Source: Rhodopirellula islandica (GTDB lineage Bacteria > Planctomycetota > Planctomycetia > Pirellulales > Pirellulaceae). Taken from it: DNA of 64,000 nt. The stretch covers positions 1 through 64,000 of the forward strand of contig NZ_LECT01000028.1 in the NCBI RefSeq assembly GCF_001027925.1, read 5' to 3'. How positions within the stretch are numbered: the stretch's first letter is position 1; each line of letters begins with the position of its first letter. The position numbers and the translations under genes were made by a program. The notes under the pieces were generated by a model. That model was not told where the DNA came from. It made no database searches and worked only from the letters and a program-made list of their open reading frames with translations. Positions 18,701 through 26,462 of the stretch are shown in pieces.

Positions 18701-20914
18701 GAGGATCCCGTGGCTGGCACCATTGGATGCACTCAAGGTTCCGTACGTGTCCGGAGCATCACCAAAATCGCGAGACGACCGGCCACCGAAGTTGAAACCC
18801 TCTGCTGGTCCGCTACCGGGCGTGACGACGTATTCGCCGGACAACGGAACGGTTGCTTCGAACCCAGCCTCCGCGACTTCGCGAATCGCGTAGGAATAAT
18901 CCACCTCGGACAAGTCGAGCGTATACAAACCGTCCTCATCGGTGAGCGCGAATGGCTCACCCAAGTCAGGACGATCATCGCCGTCCAAGTCGGCATAGAT
19001 GTAGGCACCTTCGACACCAGGTTCGCCTGGATCATAGACGCCGTTTTCGTTCACATCTTCAAACTTCCGGCCGGTCACATCCGACAGCAACTGACGGAAA
19101 CCAAAGCTCGGCAGCGTGCTGCTGCTTCCCAGAGTCACCGAACGACTGACGGGGGTCGTTGCCACGAAGTTGGAAGGCGTCATCGCGATGACGTTGTAAC
19201 TGCCCGACGCACCGAACAAGCTGTAGGTGCCATCGGCAGCGGTGACCGTCGAAGGATCGGCTGAACTCAACAGGCCATCGCCGTTGACGTCCAAGAAGAC
19301 AGTGACGCCACTGAGTCCCGAGTCGCCAGTGAACGTGCCGTCGCCATTGATGTCGTTGAAAATCCGTCCGGTCGCACCGGAGCCAACCGTTCCGGTGGAC
19401 AAACCGTAGGCGATCGAATGAGCGGTGTAATTGGTACCGAAGATGCCTTCAACCAATGAAAAGATGTCTGTTTCAAAGGACGAAGGGATGTCGTCCGCCG
19501 TGCCATAGATGCCGTCAGGGCCAAGGCCGACCAGTTGATCATCGGCGATTGGGTCGCCACCTTCATCGCTGACATTCGCGACCAAGTTGGTGCCGTCGGT
19601 GTGCCGAATGCCCAAGATGTGGGCTGCTTCGTGAGCCGCAATGCCGCCCAAGTAAGTCGCCAACACGTCGAACTCACTCGATCCCGCCGAACGGGGAAAC
19701 GCTTGAGCGAACGGAACCCAAGTATCCAACTGAACAATGGCGTACTCGTCGAGCTTGAAGTTGCCGACGTCAACGGATTCAGCAACCGTGGCTTCGAAGC
19801 CATAGTTCGTTGAGGTTCCCGTGACCAAAACACGAGACACATTTGGATTGCTGCCGGGATCAGCGTGCTGCAAACTATTGAGGATCGTGACCCCATAGTC
19901 GCCAGGATTGCCCGTCGAGTCGTAGTCGCCGTTGATGTTCTTGGCACCCACGTCTTCGAAGATGCGTTCCACTTCAGCCGCAATCGACAGTTGCAAATTC
20001 TCGATGGCACCCGCTGCTTGGTTGACCACTCCCAATCCGCTCAAGGTTTGTTCGATGCCAGGGATGAACGCGACCCCACCCAGGATTGGATCACCAGCGG
20101 GGGCATAAATTTCTCGCAGAACCGCCCGTGGGAACACACCGCCGTCAAAGTCCAAGAAGATGACCTGCCCTTCTCCAACTGGCAGACTCTCGGTCACGGG
20201 GCGATACGTTCGCAGCCCCAAGGTGTAATCGACACTGGTCGACTCACCCGAAACCATCACATAGTAAGTTCCGTCTTCTGGAACGATCTGAGCAAAGGCT
20301 TGGTTGCCCAAAGTTTGAAGCGGTGAGTCAGCGGGGTAAGTGTTGAACTGGGTCGTGGAGCCATTGAGGACGCTGTCCACGGCGAACCAAACTTGGCCGC
20401 TGGGCAGCATCACCGTGAATTGAGCGGAGCCACCCAAAGTTGCGACATCCAAGATATCGCCGGCTTCCAGATTGAACGAGAACACGTCGATGTCGGTGGT
20501 GACACCCAAATTGCCACGCGGGAAAATCCCAGCGGTGCCACTCAGGTCGATTGTGTCACGCTGCCCTGCACCGTTCCCCAACGGCAGGAACTCCGCATCC
20601 TGAAAGAAATCGTTCTCGCCAACTTCCCCACGAGATTCCGATTCCGACATCGGGAAGGCGGCGACGGTTCCGACGTTGCGAGGACCGTCGTACTCGTCCA
20701 AGGCAGGGGTACTGGGCACAATGCCACCCGCCGCCAAGAGCTGGCGGGTTTCCAACCCTTCCATCATCAGACGGCGTTTCTGGGTTCGTTTACTTCGCCG
20801 GTCGCTGCGGCGTTTCGAGCGTCCTTTGCCCGCGTTGGAATCGGATGGATTTCGCTCCGTAGCGGTTTGAGAAGTCCAATCCGACGACGGTTGAGAAGGC
20901 TGACGATGAATCAT
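15800..20914 (-). CDS. giant modular surface protein: LEPR-XLL, PPC, zincin, SdrD_B, GEVED, cadherin/cohesin-like, dockerin
   Basis: About 1704 residues from the ATG at 20914; the frame continues upstream only to a weak TTG. Visible modules are: a basic N-terminus with an LEPR-XLL-like motif (MEGLETRQLL, 51-60); a PPC-like beta domain (about 98-236); a region with the zincin motif HEAAHILGIRH near 424; two SdrD_B-like carboxypeptidase-regulatory modules (FNDINGDGTFTGDSGLSG, FEDVNENGVYDPGEPG, about 515-690); a GEVED domain (715-870); three cadherin/Ig-like modules with VLANDF or VLDNDI signatures; two cohesin-like modules (near 1081 and 1381); and a dockerin-like pair of EF-hand repeats (DVNGDNLVTAIDALLVINEL, DVNGDRRVSAIDALRVINYL, about 1556-1625). 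An acidic C-tail ends DDVAGLWG. It is probably exported and Ca2+-binding, with possible metalloprotease activity. Confidence 0.9.
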   Translation of the reverse strand: MIHRQPSQPSSDWTSQTATERNPSDSNAGKGRSKRRSDRRSKRTQKRRLMMEGLETRQLLAAGGIVPSTPALDEYDGPRNVGTVAAFPMSESESRGEVGENDFFQDAEFLPLGNGAGQRDTIDLSGTAGIFPRGNLGVTTDIDVFSFNLEAGDILDVATLGGSAQFTVMLPSGQVWFAVDSVLNGSTTQFNTYPADSPLQTLGNQAFAQIVPEDGTYYVMVSGESTSVDYTLGLRTYRPVTESLPVGEGQVIFLDFDGGVFPRAVLREIYAPAGDPILGGVAFIPGIEQTLSGLGVVNQAAGAIENLQLSIAAEVERIFEDVGAKNINGDYDSTGNPGDYGVTILNSLQHADPGSNPNVSRVLVTGTSTNYGFEATVAESVDVGNFKLDEYAIVQLDTWVPFAQAFPRSAGSSEFDVLATYLGGIAAHEAAHILGIRHTDGTNLVANVSDEGGDPIADDQLVGLGPDGIYGTADDIPSSFETDIFSLVEGIFGTNYTAHSIAYGLSTGTVGSGATGRIFNDINGDGTFTGDSGLSGVTVFLDVNGDGLLSSADPSTVTAADGTYSLFGASGSYNVIAMTPSNFVATTPVSRSVTLGSSSTLPSFGFRQLLSDVTGRKFEDVNENGVYDPGEPGVEGAYIYADLDGDDRPDLGEPFALTDEDGLYTLDLSEVDYSYAIREVAEAGFEATVPLSGEYVVTPGSGPAEGFNFGGRSSRDFGDAPDTYGTLSASNGASHGILSGLTLGATVDRESDGQPTADATGDGADEDGILFTGPLVPGTTSSIQVTVNNTTGGQAYLQGWIDVDGSGTFDSDERFITNQVLATGVSSVPLTLPSFTLPASGLLDTFARFRLSQDTNISATGFVDTGEVEDYAVRLLNDGDLANDDSVSVPRNSQGFPIDVLANDFNSASNPLTITTQGTAATQGVVTISAGAAGQQQLLYTPPNNFVGQDTIQYRVTDTQGNVATATVSVNVTFQTEDPIALDDIYRIPANANSSGGFPLNVLDNDIASNAPGGLTLASVTNGTAGGTVVLTQNNQSVRYTPAAGFTGSEQFMYTVQDSENNFSTATVTVSINPDSDADDLASFTLEILDEVNDTPRPTLQQGDIFRLRVSVDDLRDLPGQTPQGLASAFLDVLYSSELVTTVDTNSSDAFPFDITFGPKFETPGSFQLGNSLTPGLLDEIGAAQSISNLSSVNGPGDDVASHTGPAELFTVTLQAIGSGIAVFQADPSDAAVSETILIEQSSALGFGEIRYGSVEVAIAPAGPNFPSALDDSFPEGLDSNGSLITSVSESELDVLDNDLLGTSGEVISFEINQGAANGTALVRDNGTPNDPTDDYIGYTADIGFSGFDSFTYVTTVSSPTFGIVTSIAEVTLVVGANQDPLAEFDFELVDESGNPISTVAVGQRFGVRIIADDLTQRDPYPVFAGFLDVLYDTGRIVPSDTISGDDFGFDVEFADEFNSSAAVGVNTRAGLIDEFGSLRSDTGLPATGVSPLLATLYFEAVAPGTATITGSPADRFPFQDTLLDDRDERVDPSQIVYDSLSFTITGSGEPLQNTNLPADVNGDNLVTAIDALLVINELSRLDSAVAGEPGSANSSLYYHDVNGDRRVSAIDALRVINYLNEVSAGESIAAAGESISTGIQTLSSEASDQAIGDLAAESKVTGGAASATDASSTGAVVVDNSTADSDDDDLLDLLADDVAGLWG

Positions 20915-21322
20915 CGAGGGTCTCTGGCAGGATGGGCCCCTGGGGACCAGAAAAGGGGAAGCAGTGCTGTCACACACCTGACGGCGTTTCCGTGACGATG
21001 CGGAAGTGGCCACAAACAGCAAACCGCGACAGCGAGTCTAGTTAGGGGCGATGCGGTGTCAACGAAATGCATACTTTGTGACGTCAACACGATCGACAAA
21101 GTTCCCCGAATGAATCGTCCACCTCCTACAACCCGCACAACCAGCCCCCATTGGACCCGCTGAAACCAGCGATTGGGACAGCAATCATGCCGAATTGGCG
21201 GACTTTTCCGGTCGCCAGGAGTCGATTCGACCGGAACCATCGACCTAGTCGATGTCACTCTCGGTTCCGGACCAATCCGTTTGTCCGCTTCCAGATCTCT
21301 TCGCCTCCTGTTTGGATCGCTC

Positions 21323-22204
21323 ATGTTTGGCAAATCCCGCGCGTCTTCAAAATCGACTTCGGCCGCCGAGACGCCCACCTGCTCCATGAACAGCCCGTTT
21401 TCCCAACGAATCCTGGGCATTTGGCGGGTCGGCAGATCGATCGCCCAGGGCCAGGGGACGGAGTTGTTTCTCGCTCAACCCGCCGATGCCGCGGACAGCC
21501 CACGCTGGGACTACGTCTTGAAAACGGCCAGTTTGACAGGCAACGCAAGCGTCCCGGCCATCCAACCGGCTCGACGTTTCGCTCAAATCATCGCCTCCGC
21601 AGGGATCACACACCCCAACCTGATGCCGATCCTGGACGAATCCGCCCATGGCACGTCCCCCTACGTGGTGATGCCTCGTTTGGACGCCATGAATTTGACG
21701 AATCGAATTTCAAAAATCCCTCAATTCGCGCTGCCGGTCGCTCTCTGGTGGACCCGGCAACTCGCACAAGCCACGCAGGCCCTGCATCAAAACGGCTGGA
21801 TTCACGGCGACATCAACCCCGACAACGTGCTGGTCGATTCCCAGGGACATGTGACTCTGATCGATCTGGGGCACGCTGCGAGAATTCATTCGCCGATGCC
21901 GCCTCTGTTCCGTGGAACCCCGGGATACGCTGCTCCAGAACTGGCCGCCGGAAACACAGCCGCCCTGCCAGCCATGGATGTGCACTCCCTCGGCCAGATT
22001 CTGCTGCAAACGTTGGCGTTGACCGAGCCCACTCAGTCCCGCAGCGTCGAACCCGTCGCTGAGTTGATCGAAGAAATGGTGTCCCCCGATCCGCTCGAAC
22101 GCCCCTCGACGAGCAACGTCGTCGCCCGACTGCTCAAACTCGAAATCGAGACGCTGGGATGTCACATCGTTCCCGAGCGAAGCACGATTCGGCGTGCCGC
22201 CTAG
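21323..22204 (+). CDS. serine/threonine protein kinase-like protein with altered catalytic loop
   Basis: 293 residues from the ATG at 21323; the open frame extends upstream to a TTG without kinase content. Kinase-fold landmarks are present: an ATP-site Lys in YVLKTAS (near 70), the catalytic loop WIHGDINPDNVLVD (near 157-170), the metal-binding LIDLGHAARI (near 180) and GTPGYAAPELAAG (near 197-209). The usual HRDLKPxN is changed to HGDINPDN, so the Arg and the catalytic-loop Lys are missing. There is no transmembrane helix or PASTA/TPR extension, so it is a compact cytosolic kinase or pseudokinase. It is transcribed away from the giant surface protein; no substrate is suggested by neighbours. 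Confidence 0.8.
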   Translation: MFGKSRASSKSTSAAETPTCSMNSPFSQRILGIWRVGRSIAQGQGTELFLAQPADAADSPRWDYVLKTASLTGNASVPAIQPARRFAQIIASAGITHPNLMPILDESAHGTSPYVVMPRLDAMNLTNRISKIPQFALPVALWWTRQLAQATQALHQNGWIHGDINPDNVLVDSQGHVTLIDLGHAARIHSPMPPLFRGTPGYAAPELAAGNTAALPAMDVHSLGQILLQTLALTEPTQSRSVEPVAELIEEMVSPDPLERPSTSNVVARLLKLEIETLGCHIVPERSTIRRAA

Positions 22205-22224
22205 TGCTGACTTCGACGTGCCCG

Positions 22225-23931
22225 TCAGGATGACGGCTTGACCTCGGATAGGCCGGCCGGTTCATGACTGCTCCTTTCCGAATCGTCCGCGGCGGAAGGT
22301 TTCGGCAGGAACCAGGACCATGCGATCAAGAACCCACCTGTGATCGCGTACCCCGCCACGTATTCCATCACCTTGGCAACATGCTCGCCCGGCAATCCCA
22401 ACGAGCTTGATTCGCCAAACAAAAACGGGACGAACAAGCGATTGCCCACGATCGGCGAATGCATCACGCCAAAGCAGGTCAACACCGCGGCCCCCAGCAT
22501 CACAACGCCGGCCCGAATCAGCTTGCGGTCAATCATCGACGCAAGTGTCCAAGACCACAGCAACCCGGTCACGATGAAACCGTTGCTGAGCATTCGCAAG
22601 GTCTGCAGGTCATGCTTCAACGGACCGCCCACCAGCGAATCCATCGTGTGCCCACCTGCGAGCATCAACGAATCCCCAAAGATTCGATCTGGCAAACTCA
22701 TCGCTAAATACGCCAGCGCGGGCAGGCAAGCGATCACGACCGCCGCGTAGTGCTTGCGTGGCGTTGCGGTGAAGGTTTGCGCCGTGATCTCCAACCCAAC
22801 GAACACCAAAATCGGATACACCGCCGGCGCGGGGATCCAAGCATTCAACAACGCAAAGTAACCAACGATTCCCGCTGACCCGACCAGCAACGCGGTTGCC
22901 AACGTGTACGCCGCCCGGCCACCCATCGCTTTGTAAGCCGGGTGACCGATGTACGGTGTGGTTTGAATCACACCGCCCGACAGCCCGGCCAAAAAGGTCG
23001 CCACGGCTTCGACGCCCAACACCGTGCGTGCATCGTATTCATCGCCCGCCGAGGCGGCGGATTCCGTGCAATCAATCCCACCAACCACCGTGGCCAATGC
23101 GAACGGCAACACAAACGGCAAGAACGGAACCGCATCGGGAAACGCGCCCCACCATGTCCCCTGCCACGATTCCATCCACTGGGTCGGAAACCAAACGGTC
23201 GGCTGAGTCGTCGGAAATTCATACCCGGCCACTCCAAGCAAACACAACAAGTAGTAAACACTTCCGGCAACGATCAACGCCCCCAGCGTCCCCGGGGTTC
23301 GACCGGGCAAAGGCAGGTGAGCGATCAACGTCCCCAGCACCATCACCAGCGCCAACAAACCTGGCAGGGGCGAACCCAAAATGTGGGTCAGAGGAAAAAA
23401 GCTGATCAACACCAATGCGATCGCAGCCAACGAACCCAACAAGCCAGCGCGCGGAATCGCATCCCGAACGACTTGCCCGAACGGAGCCAAGATGAGCTTC
23501 AACACCCCGCACATCACTGTGCACCAAATCCCGATGTGCCAAGTGTGACGAGCCGCTTCCAACTCCGTCATTCCACCCGCCCGTGCTGCCAAGAACGCGG
23601 GCCCCAACACCAACAGAATCATCCCAAACGTCGACGGCGTGTCCAAACCCAGCGGCATCGCCGTCACGTCGTCTCGGTTCTGCCGGCGTCCCATCCGCAA
23701 GGCAATGAAGAAGAACGCGATGTCACCCAGCATCACCCCCAGCGCCGTGCCGGGAACCATGTGCGTGACCGTGAACTCCGCTGGCAATCCAAACCCCGCC
23801 AACAACGCGGTCATCAACAACAACCCCGCCACGTTGTCGAGCATCAATCCAAAGAAAGCATTGATGTCGCCCGTCGTCGCCCACCATATCGCCGGAGATT
23901 TCTGGTCCGTTGTTTGCTCTGCACCAGACAT
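22225..23931 (-). CDS. NCS2-like (xanthine/uracil/AzgA-type) membrane permease
   Basis: A 568-residue polytopic membrane protein with about 12-14 hydrophobic helices. Features recalling the NCS2/AzgA fold include GDINAFFGLMLDNVAGLLLM at the start of helix 1, VTAMPLGLDTPSTFGMI near residue 90 and ATVVGGIDCTESAASAGDEYD near 280. The substrate is probably a purine, pyrimidine or similar small anion, but cannot be fixed here. The gene is convergent with the kinase gene (21 bp between stops) and divergent from kdsB, with which it shares an intergenic promoter region of about 260 bp. Confidence 0.75.
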   Translation of the reverse strand: MSGAEQTTDQKSPAIWWATTGDINAFFGLMLDNVAGLLLMTALLAGFGLPAEFTVTHMVPGTALGVMLGDIAFFFIALRMGRRQNRDDVTAMPLGLDTPSTFGMILLVLGPAFLAARAGGMTELEAARHTWHIGIWCTVMCGVLKLILAPFGQVVRDAIPRAGLLGSLAAIALVLISFFPLTHILGSPLPGLLALVMVLGTLIAHLPLPGRTPGTLGALIVAGSVYYLLCLLGVAGYEFPTTQPTVWFPTQWMESWQGTWWGAFPDAVPFLPFVLPFALATVVGGIDCTESAASAGDEYDARTVLGVEAVATFLAGLSGGVIQTTPYIGHPAYKAMGGRAAYTLATALLVGSAGIVGYFALLNAWIPAPAVYPILVFVGLEITAQTFTATPRKHYAAVVIACLPALAYLAMSLPDRIFGDSLMLAGGHTMDSLVGGPLKHDLQTLRMLSNGFIVTGLLWSWTLASMIDRKLIRAGVVMLGAAVLTCFGVMHSPIVGNRLFVPFLFGESSSLGLPGEHVAKVMEYVAGYAITGGFLIAWSWFLPKPSAADDSERSSHEPAGLSEVKPSS

Positions 23932-24190
23932 GAAAAACCTGTTGTTGACGAATCGAGCGGGTTGCGATCAGCACTGCCTCATCCGAGGTGCTCTAGTTCT
24001 AACCGGATTCAACACTCCAGGGAGGCAACACACGCGATTCATCCCGGAGCGTTTCCAAAACGAGCCTTGTGCTGCGAACAACGGCGTTTGCATCTCAAAT
24101 CCGCTTCGATTCCACTGATGCCACCCCGGATTGCCCTAAGTCCACTTCACCGATCCATTGACTCGTTTCCCCCAAGCCATCGGAACCACC

Positions 24191-24943
24191 ATGAAGTCCA
24201 TGATCGTCATTCCCGCTCGCTTGGCATCGTCCCGCCTCAGCCAGAAATTGCTGTTGCAAGCGGGTGGCAAATCCGTGCTGCAGCACACCTACGAAGCCGC
24301 AATGAGATGCTCCGTCAGCGAGGAAGTCATCGTCGCAGTGGACGATCCACGCTTGGCCGCCGAAGTCGATTCCTTCGGTGGACAAGCTCGACTGACCAGC
24401 GTCGAGTGCCAAAGCGGAACCGACCGGATTGCAGAAGTCGCCCTGCTGCATGAAGACATCGATATCTTCATCAACGTTCAAGGCGACGAACCGGAGATCG
24501 ATCCCAAGACAATCGATGCGGTCGCCCAATTGCTGATGCAACATCCCGAGGCAGACATTGCCACCGCTGCCTGCCCCATTCGCGATCGCGAACGCGTGGA
24601 AGACCCCAATTGTGTCAAAGCGGTCCTGGGCGATGACCAGCGAGCGATCACTTTCAGCCGTGCCGCTGTCCCCCATCCTCGCGATGGATTGACCGACGCC
24701 TTGCTGAATGCGGAACCAGCGAATTACTGGCAGCACATCGGACTGTACGCCTACCGCCGAGACTTTTTGCTGTGGTTCGCGATGCAACCGCCAGGAAGGC
24801 TCGAGCAAATCGAAAAACTCGAGCAACTGCGGGCCATCGAAGCGGGCAAAACGATCGTCGTCACTCCCGTCGAGTCGTCGGCGCCTGGGATCGACACCCT
24901 CGAAGATTTTCGCGAATTCACCGCACGAATCGAATCGGTGTGA
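24191..24943 (+). CDS. kdsB: 3-deoxy-manno-octulosonate cytidylyltransferase
   Basis: 250 residues from the ATG at 24191. The enzyme activates KDO with CTP to CMP-KDO for lipopolysaccharide core synthesis in the cytoplasm. The nucleotide-binding start MIVIPARLASSRLSQKLL is that of KdsB (usually IPARxxSTRLPGKPL), followed by ATDD-like VAVDDPRL, CQSGTDRIAE (normally SGTDRxAE), VNVQGDEPEIDP and HIGLYAYRRDFL. Length matches the family (about 250). Its presence supports a KDO-containing outer membrane in this organism. The Ser-Gln in place of Pro-Gly near residue 17 is a minor departure. Confidence 0.95.
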   Translation: MKSMIVIPARLASSRLSQKLLLQAGGKSVLQHTYEAAMRCSVSEEVIVAVDDPRLAAEVDSFGGQARLTSVECQSGTDRIAEVALLHEDIDIFINVQGDEPEIDPKTIDAVAQLLMQHPEADIATAACPIRDRERVEDPNCVKAVLGDDQRAITFSRAAVPHPRDGLTDALLNAEPANYWQHIGLYAYRRDFLLWFAMQPPGRLEQIEKLEQLRAIEAGKTIVVTPVESSAPGIDTLEDFREFTARIESV

Positions 24944-25411
24944 CCAACCGTTGAGCAATCAACGAAAGACTCCTGCCGACCGGCTTGGCAGACCACCGCA
25001 GTCTTCCCTTGCGAGTCGAGAAACTCGTCGACGGTTCGTTGATTGAGCGGTTCCCATCCAAAGTGCTTGGCAATCCTAGCCCGCCGCGTGACGGCTTGCT
25101 GATTGAGTCAGCTGGAACGCGATAGCGTCCGGTTCGTCTTCGGTATTCGTGAGCGAGCGCTGGCCTGCTAAATCATTGGGCTTGTGGCGGTCATGCGTTT
25201 GCGCAAGTTTTTATCCCGGTAGGGATGAAGAAAGACAGAAGCCGGAAGAAAAATTGCTTTCGCGATCAGAACGCCAACAGCAACGATTTCGCAGTCCACG
25301 CTAGCGTCCCTCGGCTGATTGCTCAATCTGCGAAACGCACTGAATCAACAGCCTGGTGAGAGAGGGACCGCATTGAGTCCCTTGATCTGAACGGCAGGCC
25401 GCCCCAAATGA
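24944..25411. other. intergenic region with repeats
   Basis: No gene is supported in these 468 bases. An imperfect inverted repeat (GCAATCAACGAA near 24955 and TTCGTTGATTGAGC near 25037) brackets about 70 bp. Copy B of the 27-bp dispersed repeat is at 25201-25227. The region lies between the 3' ends of kdsB and a minus-strand gene, so it is convergent spacer DNA. Confidence 0.65.
25201..25227 (-). repeat. dispersed 27-bp repeat, copy B
   Basis: GCGCAAGTTTTTATCCCGG followed by TAGGGATG is the reverse complement of the copy at 137-163 with two substitutions. It lies in convergent intergenic DNA. Confidence 0.75.
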
Positions 25412-25732
25412 CTAGCGACGACCAAATGGGCGACTGGTCCCACGTCCGGATTGCACCCCATCGGTACCGATCACGACGCGTCGAAGTGGACGGTAGGTCA
25501 ATGGGGTTTGCTCAGCGCTCTCCACCCAGCGAACAGTGTTGCCATACACATGGAACAATCGACCCGGGCGTTCGGCAATGGGCGTCGCCTGAATTTGAGC
25601 TCGGTACTCACCAGTCGGCACAACGACCGGGCTCCATTCTTCCGCAACAATTCTTGCGGGACTGCTCGCCAAGGAGGTTCCCAAACTCACTGCTGCCAAC
25701 AAAGCCAACACAGAACCGGACAAAGAACGCAT
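25412..25732 (-). CDS. small secreted hypothetical protein
   Basis: 106 residues from the ATG at 25732, which opens directly into a signal peptide (RSLSGSVLALLAAVSLGTSLAS). The mature part is about 80 residues and ends in a Gly/Arg-rich tail (SGRGTSRPFGRR). I do not recognise the family. It lies 190 bp beyond the terminator of the oxidase operon and is probably transcribed on its own. Confidence 0.6.
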   Translation of the reverse strand: MRSLSGSVLALLAAVSLGTSLASSPARIVAEEWSPVVVPTGEYRAQIQATPIAERPGRLFHVYGNTVRWVESAEQTPLTYRPLRRVVIGTDGVQSGRGTSRPFGRR

Positions 25733-25922
25733 CGCTGATTTTCTCCTGAAGAAATGTCTGAACCTGCAAACATACGCCAAGAAAACAGCTTAGGCAATTT
25801 CGGTCAACCTTTCCGGCCAAAAAACACCTCGCAGTCCAACCAGCTTGGAAAAAGGAGGTGAATCCACCCAGTCTGTTAGGGGGAATCACGCGCAGCCGGT
25901 CGCGTTGAAGATGCCTCGACAC

Positions 25923-25951
25923 GAAAAAGCCCGGTCACAAAGTGCCGGGCT
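25923..25951 (-). terminator. intrinsic terminator of the act-cox operon
   Basis: On the minus strand AGCCCGG and CCGGGCT pair around a 10-base loop and are followed by TTTTTC, a typical Rho-independent terminator. It is about 50 bp after the coxD stop and would end the long respiratory transcript. Confidence 0.88.
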
Positions 25952-26001
25952 GATTTCAGATCCGCGCCAAGCGGCATTCATATCCGCTGGACAGGGTTTC
26001 A

Positions 26002-26400
26002 CTACAAATCGACGGAAACCGCAACCGGCACTTCGTCGACAATGTTCTCGTTGGCCGGAGACGTCATCTTCGCATCACTCAACGTGATGGTCACGAACAA
26101 GCCGACAAACACAAACGACGACAGGAACACGATCAGGTTGAACGGTTTATCGAACGCCAAGTGCATGAAAAACAAAGCGACCAAGACCGCCTTGATGGTG
26201 GCGATGAACATCACAATCGCAATGTCAATGCTGCCCAAGTCGAAGTTGGCCTGAGCGACGGTCACGATCGTCAGAAAAACAAGTGCGATGAACACACCGA
26301 ACAGCAGCGGCAACGGAATGGGGTGCGCGAAATCGCCCTCGGCATGGCCGTCGTGCGAGTGTGCCGAATCGGTGTTCGCGGAATGTCCGTGGTCAGACAT
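26002..26400 (-). CDS. coxD: cytochrome c oxidase subunit IV
   Basis: A 132-residue inner-membrane protein of the small caa3-oxidase subunit IV family. Three hydrophobic helices are visible (LLFGVFIALVFLTIVTVAQ, IAIVMFIATIKAVLVALFFMHL with the family's FFMHL motif, and LIVFLSSFVFVGLFVTITL). The N-terminus is His/Asp-rich (SDHGHSANTDSAHSHDGHAE), like that of several other subunits encoded here. It is the last gene of the act-cox cluster, 62 bp after coxC and before a strong terminator. Confidence 0.92.
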   Translation of the reverse strand: MSDHGHSANTDSAHSHDGHAEGDFAHPIPLPLLFGVFIALVFLTIVTVAQANFDLGSIDIAIVMFIATIKAVLVALFFMHLAFDKPFNLIVFLSSFVFVGLFVTITLSDAKMTSPANENIVDEVPVAVSVDL

Positions 26401-26462
26401 ATTGCAACTTTCGAGAGGTCGTTGAATGAGGAGGAATGCGAATGAACTGCTCCGCGGCTGAA

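Noticed and set aside
17411..19264. 617-residue plus-strand frame
   Set aside because: It is antisense to the giant surface protein, has a composition typical of reverse-strand shadow frames (Arg/Gly/Val-rich), and no domain.
22942..24453. 503-residue plus-strand frame
   Set aside because: It is antisense to the permease and runs into kdsB in another frame; Arg/Gln/His-rich shadow.
25852..25880. 16S rRNA 3'-end remnant on the minus strand
   Set aside because: Only about 20 bases resemble GGCTGGATCACCTCCTTT, and the sequence upstream has no rRNA similarity.
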